Assembly (NCBI RefSeq): GCF_003858535.1
Contig: NZ_RQTJ01000030.1
Coordinates: 220-34,567, forward strand
From: Paenimyroides viscosum
Lineage (GTDB): Bacteria > Bacteroidota > Bacteroidia > Flavobacteriales > Flavobacteriaceae
DNA: 34,348 nucleotides
Reading direction: 5' to 3'
Shown here in pieces: positions 25,710 through 34,348 of this stretch (position 1 is its first letter; each line of letters opens with the position of its first letter). Below the pieces are notes generated by a model. The model was not told the DNA's origin and searched no databases. It saw nothing but the letters and a program-made list of their open reading frames with translations. The translations under genes were made by a program, and so were the position numbers.

Positions 25710-26907
25710 AACTTTTTACAATTTGGTCAATGATATCTTTTGCAACAGCTTCTTTTGATTTTAATTCTTGTGGAAAAACATTAAAATCATTATCAATAAA
25801 GGTAACTTTATTTGTTGGTTTACCAAAACCTGCACCTGTATCGTTTAGTGAATTTAAAACGATTAAGTCTAAATTTTTCTTTTTAAGCTTATTTTTAGCA
25901 TACTCAATTTCGTTTTCGGTTTCTAATGCAAAACCAACTAAAAACTGATGCGCTTTAATTTCACCTAAAGATGCCAGTATATCCGGATTTTTCTCCAAAA
26001 CAATGGTAAATTCTTCATCGTTCTTTTTTATTTTTTGATCGGCAACCACTTTTGGTCGGTAATCAGCAACCGCAGCTGCACCAATTACAATATGCGCCGA
26101 AGAAAATAATTCGTGACATTGTTTATACATTTGGTTAGCAGTTGAAACACTTACAACTTTAACTGATGAATTTATTGACTTTAAATATGTTGGTCCGGTA
26201 ATCAACACAACTTCGGCACCGCGTTTTGCAGCTTCATTGGCAATATCGAACCCCATTTTTCCTGTTGAATGATTTCCTATAAAACGTACGGGATCTATTG
26301 GTTCGTATGTGGGTCCAGCAGTAATTACAACTTTTTTTCCTTTAAGATCTAAAGTAGATTGATTATTAAAAAAATCGGTAATGGTTTGAAGTATGTCTTC
26401 CGGCTCTGCCATTCTTCCCTGACCAATTAATCCTGAAGCCAGTTCGCCGTAAGCAGATTCAATTTCTATGTTTCCGTAGCTTTTTAACTTGCGAGTATTT
26501 TCTGTGGTAGATGGATGTGCAAACATATCTAAATCCATAGCCGGAGCAAAAAACACGGGACATTTGGCAGACAAATAAGTTGCTAGCAATAGATTATCGC
26601 ACAAACCGTTTGCCATTTTAGCAAGTGTGTTTGCCGTTGCGGGCGCCATAATCATTAAATCGGCCCAGAGACCTAATTCTACGTGATTGGTCCATTCGCC
26701 GAAATCTTTTTCAAACTGCGTATAAACCGGGCGCTTTGATAAGGTTGCCAAGGTTAACGGCGTTATAAAATCACAAGAAGCAGGTGACATGATTACTTGA
26801 ACCTGCGCACCTGCTTTTATTAATAATCGTACAAAACTTGCCGTTTTATAAGCGGCAATACCACCGGAAATTCCCAGAATAATTTTTTTACCGCTTAAGA
26901 CAGACAT
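25699..26907 (-). CDS. coaBC: Bifunctional phosphopantothenoylcysteine decarboxylase / phosphopantothenate--cysteine ligase
   Basis: A 402-residue bifunctional enzyme of coenzyme A synthesis. The N-terminal flavoprotein CoaC domain has GISGGIAAYKTASFVR, the histidine motif WTNHVELG (about residue 74) and the lid cysteine near KCPVFFAPAMDLDM. The C-terminal CoaB domain has VVITAGPTYEPIDPVRFIGN and HSTGKMG, and LEKNPDIL further on. The length is standard. It lies 6 bases after rpoZ and overlaps porD. Confidence 0.97.
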   Translation of the reverse strand: MSVLSGKKIILGISGGIAAYKTASFVRLLIKAGAQVQVIMSPASCDFITPLTLATLSKRPVYTQFEKDFGEWTNHVELGLWADLMIMAPATANTLAKMANGLCDNLLLATYLSAKCPVFFAPAMDLDMFAHPSTTENTRKLKSYGNIEIESAYGELASGLIGQGRMAEPEDILQTITDFFNNQSTLDLKGKKVVITAGPTYEPIDPVRFIGNHSTGKMGFDIANEAAKRGAEVVLITGPTYLKSINSSVKVVSVSTANQMYKQCHELFSSAHIVIGAAAVADYRPKVVADQKIKKNDEEFTIVLEKNPDILASLGEIKAHQFLVGFALETENEIEYAKNKLKKKNLDLIVLNSLNDTGAGFGKPTNKVTFIDNDFNVFPQELKSKEAVAKDIIDQIVKSYAK

Positions 26908-26913
26908 TTGTAT

Positions 26914-27222
26914 CTATTCTTTAAATGTTATATCACCTTTTAACCACTCTTCTACTGCTAACGCATGTGGTTTTGGTAATTTTTCGTAGTATTTTGAAAC
27001 TTCAATTTGTTCTTTGTTTTCAAAAACCTCGTCTAAACTATCATTGTAAGTTGCAAACTCATCTAACTTATCAATCAGTTCTTTTTTAATTTCGCTGTTA
27101 ATTTGGTTAGCTCTTTTTGCAATAATTGTAATAGCTTCGTAAATATTACCTGTTGGTTTTTCAATTTCGGCTTTGTTGTAGGTAATGGTGTTTACCGCAG
27201 CTTGGGTTTTCTTTAAATCCAT
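26914..27222 (-). CDS. rpoZ: DNA-directed RNA polymerase omega subunit, Bacteroidota type
   Basis: A 102-residue RpoZ/RpoK-type protein. The conserved segment GNIYEAITIIAKRANQINSE (about residues 25-44) is the omega core that binds beta prime and aids RNA polymerase assembly. Its place 4 bases after bamD and before coaBC is the usual one in this group. Confidence 0.88.
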   Translation of the reverse strand: MDLKKTQAAVNTITYNKAEIEKPTGNIYEAITIIAKRANQINSEIKKELIDKLDEFATYNDSLDEVFENKEQIEVSKYYEKLPKPHALAVEEWLKGDITFKE

Positions 27223-27226
27223 TTTC

Positions 27227-28036
27227 TTATTTTGTTGAAAATTGTTGTAATTCTTTTTTTAATCTGTCAAGCATTCTGTCTGCTTCGTCTTTATATTTTG
27301 TATCAGCATCGTAAGCAATTAAATCTTCGTGTAAACTTACGGCGTTTTTTAAACGTTCTTCCATTTTAGAATACACACTGTTTAATGCTAATTTGTAAGC
27401 CGAATCGAATTTATAAAATAACGCATCGGTTTTATAAACTGTTCCCGGGTAATCTAACAAAAAGTTATCTAATGCTACAATTGCCGCATTGTAATCTCTT
27501 GTGTATTCACCAATTTTGTTGAATAATTTAGCCGATTCGTATGCTTTGCGTTCAATTTTTTCAGAAAGCTCGCGTTTTTTAGCATTTGCATCATCTTTAT
27601 ATTGCGATTCCGGATAAGCCGCTAAAAAAGCATCGAACTTTTGAATTCCTTCATACGTTACATGTTGATCTAGTGTAAAAACTTCGGACATATTGTAGGC
27701 AGACATTGCTTCTAAATACATTGTTTCTTCACGGTTTACACTTGTTAAATACAACAGATTAAACTTTTGAAACATTGGTTTTGCAGCTTCCCATTTTCGT
27801 GCATTGTAATACGATTTGCTGTATTTGTAATACATTGATTGGTAATTGGCTGCCCAACCTTCTTTCTTTTCTACCTGCTCGTATAAACGAATGGCTTGTT
27901 TGTATTTTCCTTTTTCGTATAATTGGTCGGCTACTTCGTTTTTATAGGCACTATCGTCTACCTTTAAGGCTTTTTGTAGTGGCGAGCAGCTTGCAAACAC
28001 CAATGCGGTTAAAAAAATATACGAAATTTGTTTCAT
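27227..28036 (-). CDS. bamD: Outer-membrane assembly lipoprotein BamD
   Basis: A 269-residue TPR lipoprotein of the beta-barrel assembly (BAM) complex. The signal peptide MKQISYIFLTALVFASC has its lipobox cysteine at 17. TPR-like helices follow (YEKGKYKQAIRLYEQVEKKEG, then FLAAYPESQYKDDANAKK). An ATG at 28057 is in frame, but its seven extra residues would precede a complete lipoprotein signal, so 28036 is chosen. A well-formed promoter lies 46 bases upstream; it drives bamD-rpoZ-coaBC-porD-recN. Confidence 0.93.
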   Translation of the reverse strand: MKQISYIFLTALVFASCSPLQKALKVDDSAYKNEVADQLYEKGKYKQAIRLYEQVEKKEGWAANYQSMYYKYSKSYYNARKWEAAKPMFQKFNLLYLTSVNREETMYLEAMSAYNMSEVFTLDQHVTYEGIQKFDAFLAAYPESQYKDDANAKKRELSEKIERKAYESAKLFNKIGEYTRDYNAAIVALDNFLLDYPGTVYKTDALFYKFDSAYKLALNSVYSKMEERLKNAVSLHEDLIAYDADTKYKDEADRMLDRLKKELQQFSTK

Positions 28037-28081
28037 AAATTGTTGTTGTTTATACAAAAGCTATGTACTTTATAGCAAACG

Positions 28082-28112
28082 CAAAGTTAATATTTATCTT
28101 GTTACAGAACAA
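28082..28112 (-). promoter_or_regulatory. Promoter of the bamD operon
   Basis: On the minus strand: TTG at 28112-28110, a 20-base spacer, then TAACTTTG at 28089-28082. This is an exact match to the Bacteroidota -33/-7 pattern and the best in the window, placed just after the ferritin terminator. Confidence 0.75.
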
Positions 28113-28127
28113 TATCTTTTTAATAAA

Positions 28128-28154
28128 AAAGATGCCCTAAAATAAGACATCTTT
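28128..28154 (-). terminator. Terminator after the ferritin gene
   Basis: On the minus strand AAAGATGTC pairs with GGCATCTTT around a loop of about 9 bases, followed by a short T run. It separates ferritin from the bamD promoter. Confidence 0.75.
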
Positions 28155-28187
28155 CGTGACAATTAAACTTAACGAATCGTTAAATTA

Positions 28188-28700
28188 TTATATGTTTTGA
28201 TTAGCTTGTTGTTGTGGGTAGTTTTTAATGTCATTATCAAACAAATACAATCCACCTTTATCGTCGCCAATTAAGTTTATTTTATCTAAAATAGTACGTG
28301 CGGTAGATTCTTCTTCGATCTGTTCTGCAACATACCATTGTAAGAAATTGTGTGTTGCATAATCGCGTTCTTGTAACGATATATGAACTAATTCGTTAAT
28401 ACTTTGCGATACAAACACCTCATGTTCAAACAATTGATTAAACAATGTTTTAAATGATGAATGATCTAACTGCGGTTGTTCTACATTAGGAATTAATGCT
28501 TCGCCTCCACGTTGATTGATGTATTTTATTAATTTTAGCATGTGCATACGTTCTTCGTCAGACTGTGCGTACATAAAGGTTGCAATACCTTCAAACCCTT
28601 GGTTTTCTGCCCAAGATGCCATTGCTAAATATATTTGTGAAGAGTCGCCTTCTATTTTTACCTGCTTGTTTAAAGCTGTTTGTAAATCTTGTGATAACAT
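28188..28700 (-). CDS. ftnA: Ferritin (non-haem, FtnA type)
   Basis: A 170-residue iron-storage ferritin. The ferroxidase ligands E17, E50 and H53 are visible in VKIEGDSSQIY and DEERMHML, and further acidic residues occur in the second helix pair (LFEHEVFVSQSINEL and EQIEEESTARTIL). It forms a 24-mer shell that oxidises and stores Fe(II). The start is 19 bases after the dapA stop, so it may be read through from dapA, although iron control by its own promoter is common; no Fur-like site was recognised. Confidence 0.93.
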   Translation of the reverse strand: MLSQDLQTALNKQVKIEGDSSQIYLAMASWAENQGFEGIATFMYAQSDEERMHMLKLIKYINQRGGEALIPNVEQPQLDHSSFKTLFNQLFEHEVFVSQSINELVHISLQERDYATHNFLQWYVAEQIEEESTARTILDKINLIGDDKGGLYLFDNDIKNYPQQQANQNI

Positions 28701-28719
28701 ATTTTATTTTCTTTTATGG

Positions 28720-29595
28720 TTAGAAATTTTTTACAAAATTAGCCAATCGGTTTGACAAATCCTCATTAACATTCACCAAAGGTAATCTTAAATAATTTTC
28801 GCACAAACCTAAATGTTTAAATACTTCTTTTACACCACCGGGATTTCCTTGTTCAAAAATCATATTGATCGCATCAGTTAATTTGTAATGAATTTTGTAA
28901 GCTGCATCAACCTCTCTTTTTAATCCTAAACGGACCATTTCTGAAAATTCTTTTGGAAAGGCTTCTCCAATTACCGATATCACTCCTGCTCCACCGGCTA
29001 AAACCATTGGTAAAGTAATAATATCATCGCCCGAAATCACTAAAAAGTCGTTTGGTGTACTGCGAATTAATTCCATTGCCTGAACCATATCACCTGCTGC
29101 TTCTTTAATACCAATAATGTTTTTAAAATCATTCGCTAAACGAACCACAGTGCTTGGTAGCATATTACTAGCTGTACGTCCTGGAACATTGTATATTATT
29201 ATAGGTAAAGGCGAATTTTCGGCAATCATTTTAAAATGCTGGTAAATACCTTCTTGTGTAGGTTTGTTGTAATAAGGCGAAACCGACAAAATAGCGTCAA
29301 ACCCCTTTAAATTATCGGCATTCAACTGACTAACAACTTCTAACGTATTGTTTCCCCCAACCCCTAAAACCAAAGGTAATTTTCCGTTGTTTGCATCAAT
29401 AATTGTTTGCTTAACCAACGTTTGTTCCTCTTTAGACAAAGTTGCTGTTTCTGCAGTAGTTCCTAAAACAACCAAGTATTCTACACCGCCATCAATATTA
29501 AACTTTACAATATTTTTTAAAGCTTCAACATCAACCGATAAATCTTTTTTAAAAGGTGTTATTAAAGCCACACCGGTACCTATAAATGATTTCAT
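28720..29595 (-). CDS. dapA: 4-hydroxy-tetrahydrodipicolinate synthase
   Basis: A 291-residue class I aldolase that condenses pyruvate with aspartate semialdehyde, the first committed step to lysine and diaminopimelate. The active-site pieces are present: GTTAE near residues 43-47, the tyrosine in [13 protein letters not shown] (about 133) and the Schiff-base lysine in [10 protein letters not shown] (about 161). The length is normal. It is divergent from the nucleotidase pair at 29699. Confidence 0.97.
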   Translation of the reverse strand: MKSFIGTGVALITPFKKDLSVDVEALKNIVKFNIDGGVEYLVVLGTTAETATLSKEEQTLVKQTIIDANNGKLPLVLGVGGNNTLEVVSQLNADNLKGFDAILSVSPYYNKPTQEGIYQHFKMIAENSPLPIIIYNVPGRTASNMLPSTVVRLANDFKNIIGIKEAAGDMVQAMELIRSTPNDFLVISGDDIITLPMVLAGGAGVISVIGEAFPKEFSEMVRLGLKREVDAAYKIHYKLTDAINMIFEQGNPGGVKEVFKHLGLCENYLRLPLVNVNEDLSNRLANFVKNF

Positions 29596-29654
29596 TCTAA
29601 TAAATTAGTAAGTTAAAAATAATCTTCTCTTAATAAGATCCAAATTATTCGTTG

Positions 29655-29677
29655 TAATTTTGTTTGTAACAAAGTTA
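29655..29677. promoter_or_regulatory. Overlapping divergent -7 boxes between dapA and the nucleotidase pair
   Basis: Plus strand TAATTTTG at 29655-29662 (37 bases before the ATG at 29699) and minus strand TAACTTTG at 29677-29670 (75 bases before dapA) both match TAnnTTTG. Neither has a clear TTG at -33. Confidence 0.35.
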
Positions 29678-29698
29678 ACCATTTTCATTAAAAAAAAT

Positions 29699-30478
29699 AT
29701 GAAATATAAAAACTTAAGAAAACAATATTTTTGTTTGATTATTGTTAGTATTGCATCCCTTTTAGTCACCAATTGTGCACCTAAAAAATATACCAATACA
29801 AAAATTAACACATCATATATTGAAGTTGCAAATACTGTTGAAACCAATAACGATATTGATGCTTTTTTAAAGCCGTACCGCGATCATATCACAAACGATT
29901 TATCGAAAGTTTTAGCATATAATCCGCAAGATTTGGATAAGGCTGCTGAACGATGGCAAAACCCAATGACCAATTTTTATGCCGATGCTATTTTTGAAAT
30001 CGCAAATCCTGTTTTTGAACAACGAACCGGTAAAAAAATTGATTTCTGCCTGTTGAATTATGGAGGAATTAGAGCAACTATTGCCAAAGGAAACATTACA
30101 ACCCGAACTGCTTACGACATTATGCCGTTTGAAAACAACGCGATTGTTTTAGGATTAAAAGGAGAAACTATTTACCAACTGGCAAATTTTGTTATTACAA
30201 ATAAAGTGGCGCATCCGTTAAGCGGAATTGAAATTTTTGTTGATAAAAACCAGATGATTACAGATATAAAGATCAACAATAAATCAGTTGATAAAAATAA
30301 GTTATATTACGTGGTAACAAACGATTATTTGGCAAAAGGCGGCGATAAAATGGATTTTCTTTTAAAAGCAACCGAAAACTATTCGTTAGATTATAAGCTA
30401 CGTAATATGTTTATTGCCTATTTCACTAAAATTGACACATTGAATCCTTCTGTAAAACCAAGAATAATTTTCGAATAA
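29699..30478 (+). CDS. 5'-nucleotidase C-terminal-domain lipoprotein
   Basis: A 259-residue protein corresponding only to the C-terminal substrate-binding domain of UshA-type 5'-nucleotidases. A signal peptide with lipobox LVTNC is followed by LLNYGGIRATIAKGNITTRTAY and IMPFENNAIVLGLKG, and NDYLAKGGDKMDF near the C-terminus. The metal-binding catalytic domain is absent here and is encoded by the next gene, whose ATG overlaps this stop by one base. The two would have to pair in the periplasm or at the membrane to give an active nucleotidase or phosphoesterase. The ATG at 29699 gives the normal signal peptide; the frame is open to 29660 upstream. Confidence 0.9.
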   Translation: MKYKNLRKQYFCLIIVSIASLLVTNCAPKKYTNTKINTSYIEVANTVETNNDIDAFLKPYRDHITNDLSKVLAYNPQDLDKAAERWQNPMTNFYADAIFEIANPVFEQRTGKKIDFCLLNYGGIRATIAKGNITTRTAYDIMPFENNAIVLGLKGETIYQLANFVITNKVAHPLSGIEIFVDKNQMITDIKINNKSVDKNKLYYVVTNDYLAKGGDKMDFLLKATENYSLDYKLRNMFIAYFTKIDTLNPSVKPRIIFE

Positions 30479-31389
30479 TGAAACGTCGCGATTTTATCCT
30501 ACAAACATCAGCTGCAACAGCAATAACATTGACCGGATTTGGTTTAAGCAGTTTTTCATCGACAAAAACCAAGCGCATTACCATTTTGCACACTAACGAC
30601 ACCCATAGTCATTTGGATACTTTTCAGCAAACCGATGCTAAATTTCCAAATCAGGGCGGTGCTGCAAAACGTGCGAGTATCTTTAATAAAATAAAAAACG
30701 AAAACACAAATACCTTAATTTTAGATGCAGGCGATATGTTTCAAGGTACGCCTTACTTTAATTATTACGGTGGCGAATTAGAAATTAAAGTCATGAATAT
30801 GTTGCAATATGATGCCGCAACGTTAGGAAATCATGAGTTTGATAACGGTATTAACAGTTTGGCAGAACAAATACATAAAGCCAATTTTGATATTATTAAT
30901 GCCAATTACGATTTTAAAAACACCTTAATGCACGGTTTAAGCAAGCCTTATAAGGTTTTTATTAAAGACGGAATTAAAATTGGTGTGTTTGGCTTAGGAA
31001 TAAAGTTAGAAGGTTTGGTTAATAAAAGTGAATATGGCGAAACGGTTTGGAACAATCCTATTGAGATTGCGCAAGATGTTACCCGAATTCTAAAAGATGA
31101 TCTAAAGTGCGATTTAATCATTTGTTTATCACATTTAGGATATAAATTCGGAGGGAATTCTCAAATGATTTCAGATTTGGATTTAGCTGCCAAAACAAAA
31201 AACATCGATTTAATTATTGGCGGACACACACATACTTTTCTTGAAAAACCAACGATTATACTTAATACCGAACAAAAAGAAGTAATTGTAAATCAGGTTG
31301 GTTGTTACGGCGTTCGCGTTGGACAAATTGATTTTTATTTTGATGAATTTAAAAATAAATCAACAACCGCAAGGGTTATAAATGTGTAA
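30478..31389 (+). CDS. 5'-nucleotidase N-terminal metallophosphatase domain, Tat-type signal
   Basis: A 303-residue calcineurin-like phosphoesterase equal to the catalytic half of UshA. The metal motifs are all present: HTNDTHSHLD (about residues 39-48), DAGDMFQGT (near 82), TLGNHEFDNG (near 117), SHLGYKFGG and GGHTHTFLE (near 250). The N-terminus MKRRDFILQTSAATAITLTG has a twin-arginine pattern (RRDFIL) and no lipobox. So the two halves of one enzyme carry different export signals and are translated in the order C-terminal then N-terminal. The gene is translationally coupled to the preceding one. Confidence 0.92.
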   Translation: MKRRDFILQTSAATAITLTGFGLSSFSSTKTKRITILHTNDTHSHLDTFQQTDAKFPNQGGAAKRASIFNKIKNENTNTLILDAGDMFQGTPYFNYYGGELEIKVMNMLQYDAATLGNHEFDNGINSLAEQIHKANFDIINANYDFKNTLMHGLSKPYKVFIKDGIKIGVFGLGIKLEGLVNKSEYGETVWNNPIEIAQDVTRILKDDLKCDLIICLSHLGYKFGGNSQMISDLDLAAKTKNIDLIIGGHTHTFLEKPTIILNTEQKEVIVNQVGCYGVRVGQIDFYFDEFKNKSTTARVINV

Positions 31390-31400
31390 TTCAATTTAAC

Positions 31401-31429
31401 AAAAAAACGTTCGATTAAATCGAACGTTT
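31401..31429 (-). terminator. Terminator at the end of the small transcript; may also end the nucleotidase operon
   Basis: Perfect inverted repeat AAACGTTCGAT / ATCGAACGTTT with a 3-base loop. A run of seven T follows on the minus strand, where it would end a transcript from the small gene at 31504-31596. The plus strand has only a weaker T-rich tail 12 bases after the nucleotidase stop. Confidence 0.75.
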
Positions 31430-31503
31430 CATCTTTTAACTAACTAATTCAAATAAGGACTGCTTGCGCAAATCACTCAATCTTCTTTACATTTTTGTAC
31501 TAT

Positions 31504-31596
31504 TTATAAGTTCGAAAACACTAATAGCATTAAAGCCATATAGACAAACAAACTCAAAACTCCTTTTAAAACGGATTTCATTTCAATAGATTTCAT
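31504..31596 (-). CDS. Candidate 30-residue hydrophobic peptide gene
   Basis: An open frame of 30 codons plus TAA in a 304-base gap. The peptide starts MKSIEMKSVLKG (basic) and continues as one hydrophobic helix, VLSLFVYMALMLLVFSNL, so it would be a single-pass membrane peptide. An exact TAnnTTTG -7 box lies 23 bases upstream, and a strong hairpin with a T7 tail lies 75 bases downstream, so a transcript of about 210 bases is well defined. No family is recognised. The fit of promoter, frame and terminator argues that it is real, but a small non-coding RNA is the alternative. Confidence 0.5.
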   Translation of the reverse strand: MKSIEMKSVLKGVLSLFVYMALMLLVFSNL

Positions 31597-31618
31597 ATTG
31601 TATTTTTTTATTACAATA

Positions 31619-31626
31619 CAAAAGTA
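31619..31626 (-). promoter_or_regulatory. Candidate -7 box of the small peptide gene
   Basis: Minus strand TACTTTTG, an exact match to TAnnTTTG, 22 bases before the ATG at 31596. No TTG is found at the expected -33 distance. Confidence 0.4.
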
Positions 31627-31693
31627 CCACAGATTCATTATTTGAATATTTCCTAATGTTTAAGGAATTATTACTTCTGTTTTTAAAGAATAT

Positions 31694-34184
<2,491 letters not shown>

Positions 34185-34264
34185 TTCAAAATTTTTTACA
34201 AAAATACAATGTTATAATGACAAACTAAAAAGTATTTAAAATATTCCCTTCCCATTATTTTAAG

Positions 34265-34348
34265 CAATCCCTTACGCTAGCGCTACAGGTCGGGCTTTCG
34301 CGAGTCGCTTTTTGTTGCCCTTCGTAAGGCTCAGGGGACCAACAAAAG
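34265..34348 (-). repeat. Dispersed structured repeat, cut by the window end
   Basis: CCCTTACG (34269-34276) faces CGTAAGG (34323-34329), CTTTTTGTTG (34308-34317) faces CAACAAAAG (34340-34348), and CGCTAGCG is a palindrome at 34275-34282. On the minus strand it carries CGAAAGCCCGACC and GCGTAAGGGATTG, both near-identical to modules of the repeat at 21620-21712. It is much richer in G+C than the coding DNA around it and runs past the window end. Confidence 0.65.

Noticed and set aside
28188..28700. Dps-type DNA-binding protein instead of ferritin
   Set aside because: The E17, E50 and H53 ligands and the length of 170 residues fit ferritin; the Dps pattern of interface ligands is not seen.

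Overview
The window comes from an A+T-rich member of the Bacteroidota, most likely the Flavobacteriaceae. Support for this: a bamD-rpoZ-coaBC-porD(DUF4835)-recN gene string, a TonB-dependent receptor paired with a DUF4249 lipoprotein, a DUF6495-type protein next to ligA, and -7 boxes of the Bacteroidota type (TAnnTTTG) in front of several genes. I cannot name the genus from sequence alone.

Layout. 1-9600: housekeeping and envelope genes, namely valS (minus strand), a DUF1573 protein, a monomeric NADP isocitrate dehydrogenase, a Nudix hydrolase and the TonB receptor/DUF4249 pair, several separated by clear hairpin terminators. 9700-22480: a plus-strand accessory block for aromatic catabolism. 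In order it holds a flavin reductase-like protein, a fused CoA-ester monooxygenase/OYE reductase, an aryl-CoA ligase of the 2-aminobenzoate type, a hotdog thioesterase, a DinB-fold protein, a nitrilase-superfamily hydrolase, a gentisate-type bicupin dioxygenase, an FAH-family hydrolase and a maleate isomerase. Read together they outline a route from anthranilate (or salicylate) through the CoA thioester, 5-hydroxylation, CoA release, ring opening, C-C hydrolysis and cis-trans isomerisation to fumarate and pyruvate. Three genes of no obvious catabolic role (19078-20675) sit inside the block.

The block is interrupted twice by intact REP-associated tyrosine transposases (RAYT, Y1/HUH family): one at 13152-13604 and one at 17536-17982. 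Each lies next to its own, unrelated set of palindromic repeats. The first has an elaborate array of alternating hairpins (12839-13136) and is bracketed by roughly 160-bp direct repeats. This pairing of two RAYT/REP systems with a catabolic gene cluster is the most unusual part of the window.

22500-34200: a mostly minus-strand core region with an archaemetzincin-like lipoprotein, recN, porD, coaBC, rpoZ, bamD, ferritin, dapA, ligA and a DUF6495-like gene. It also holds a plus-strand pair that encodes the two halves of a 5'-nucleotidase as separate proteins in swapped order. Between that pair and ligA is a candidate tiny gene (31504-31596) for a 30-residue hydrophobic peptide, with its own -7 box and terminator. 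Structured intergenic repeats lie at 1-110, 21620-21712 and 34265-34348; the last two share sequence modules.
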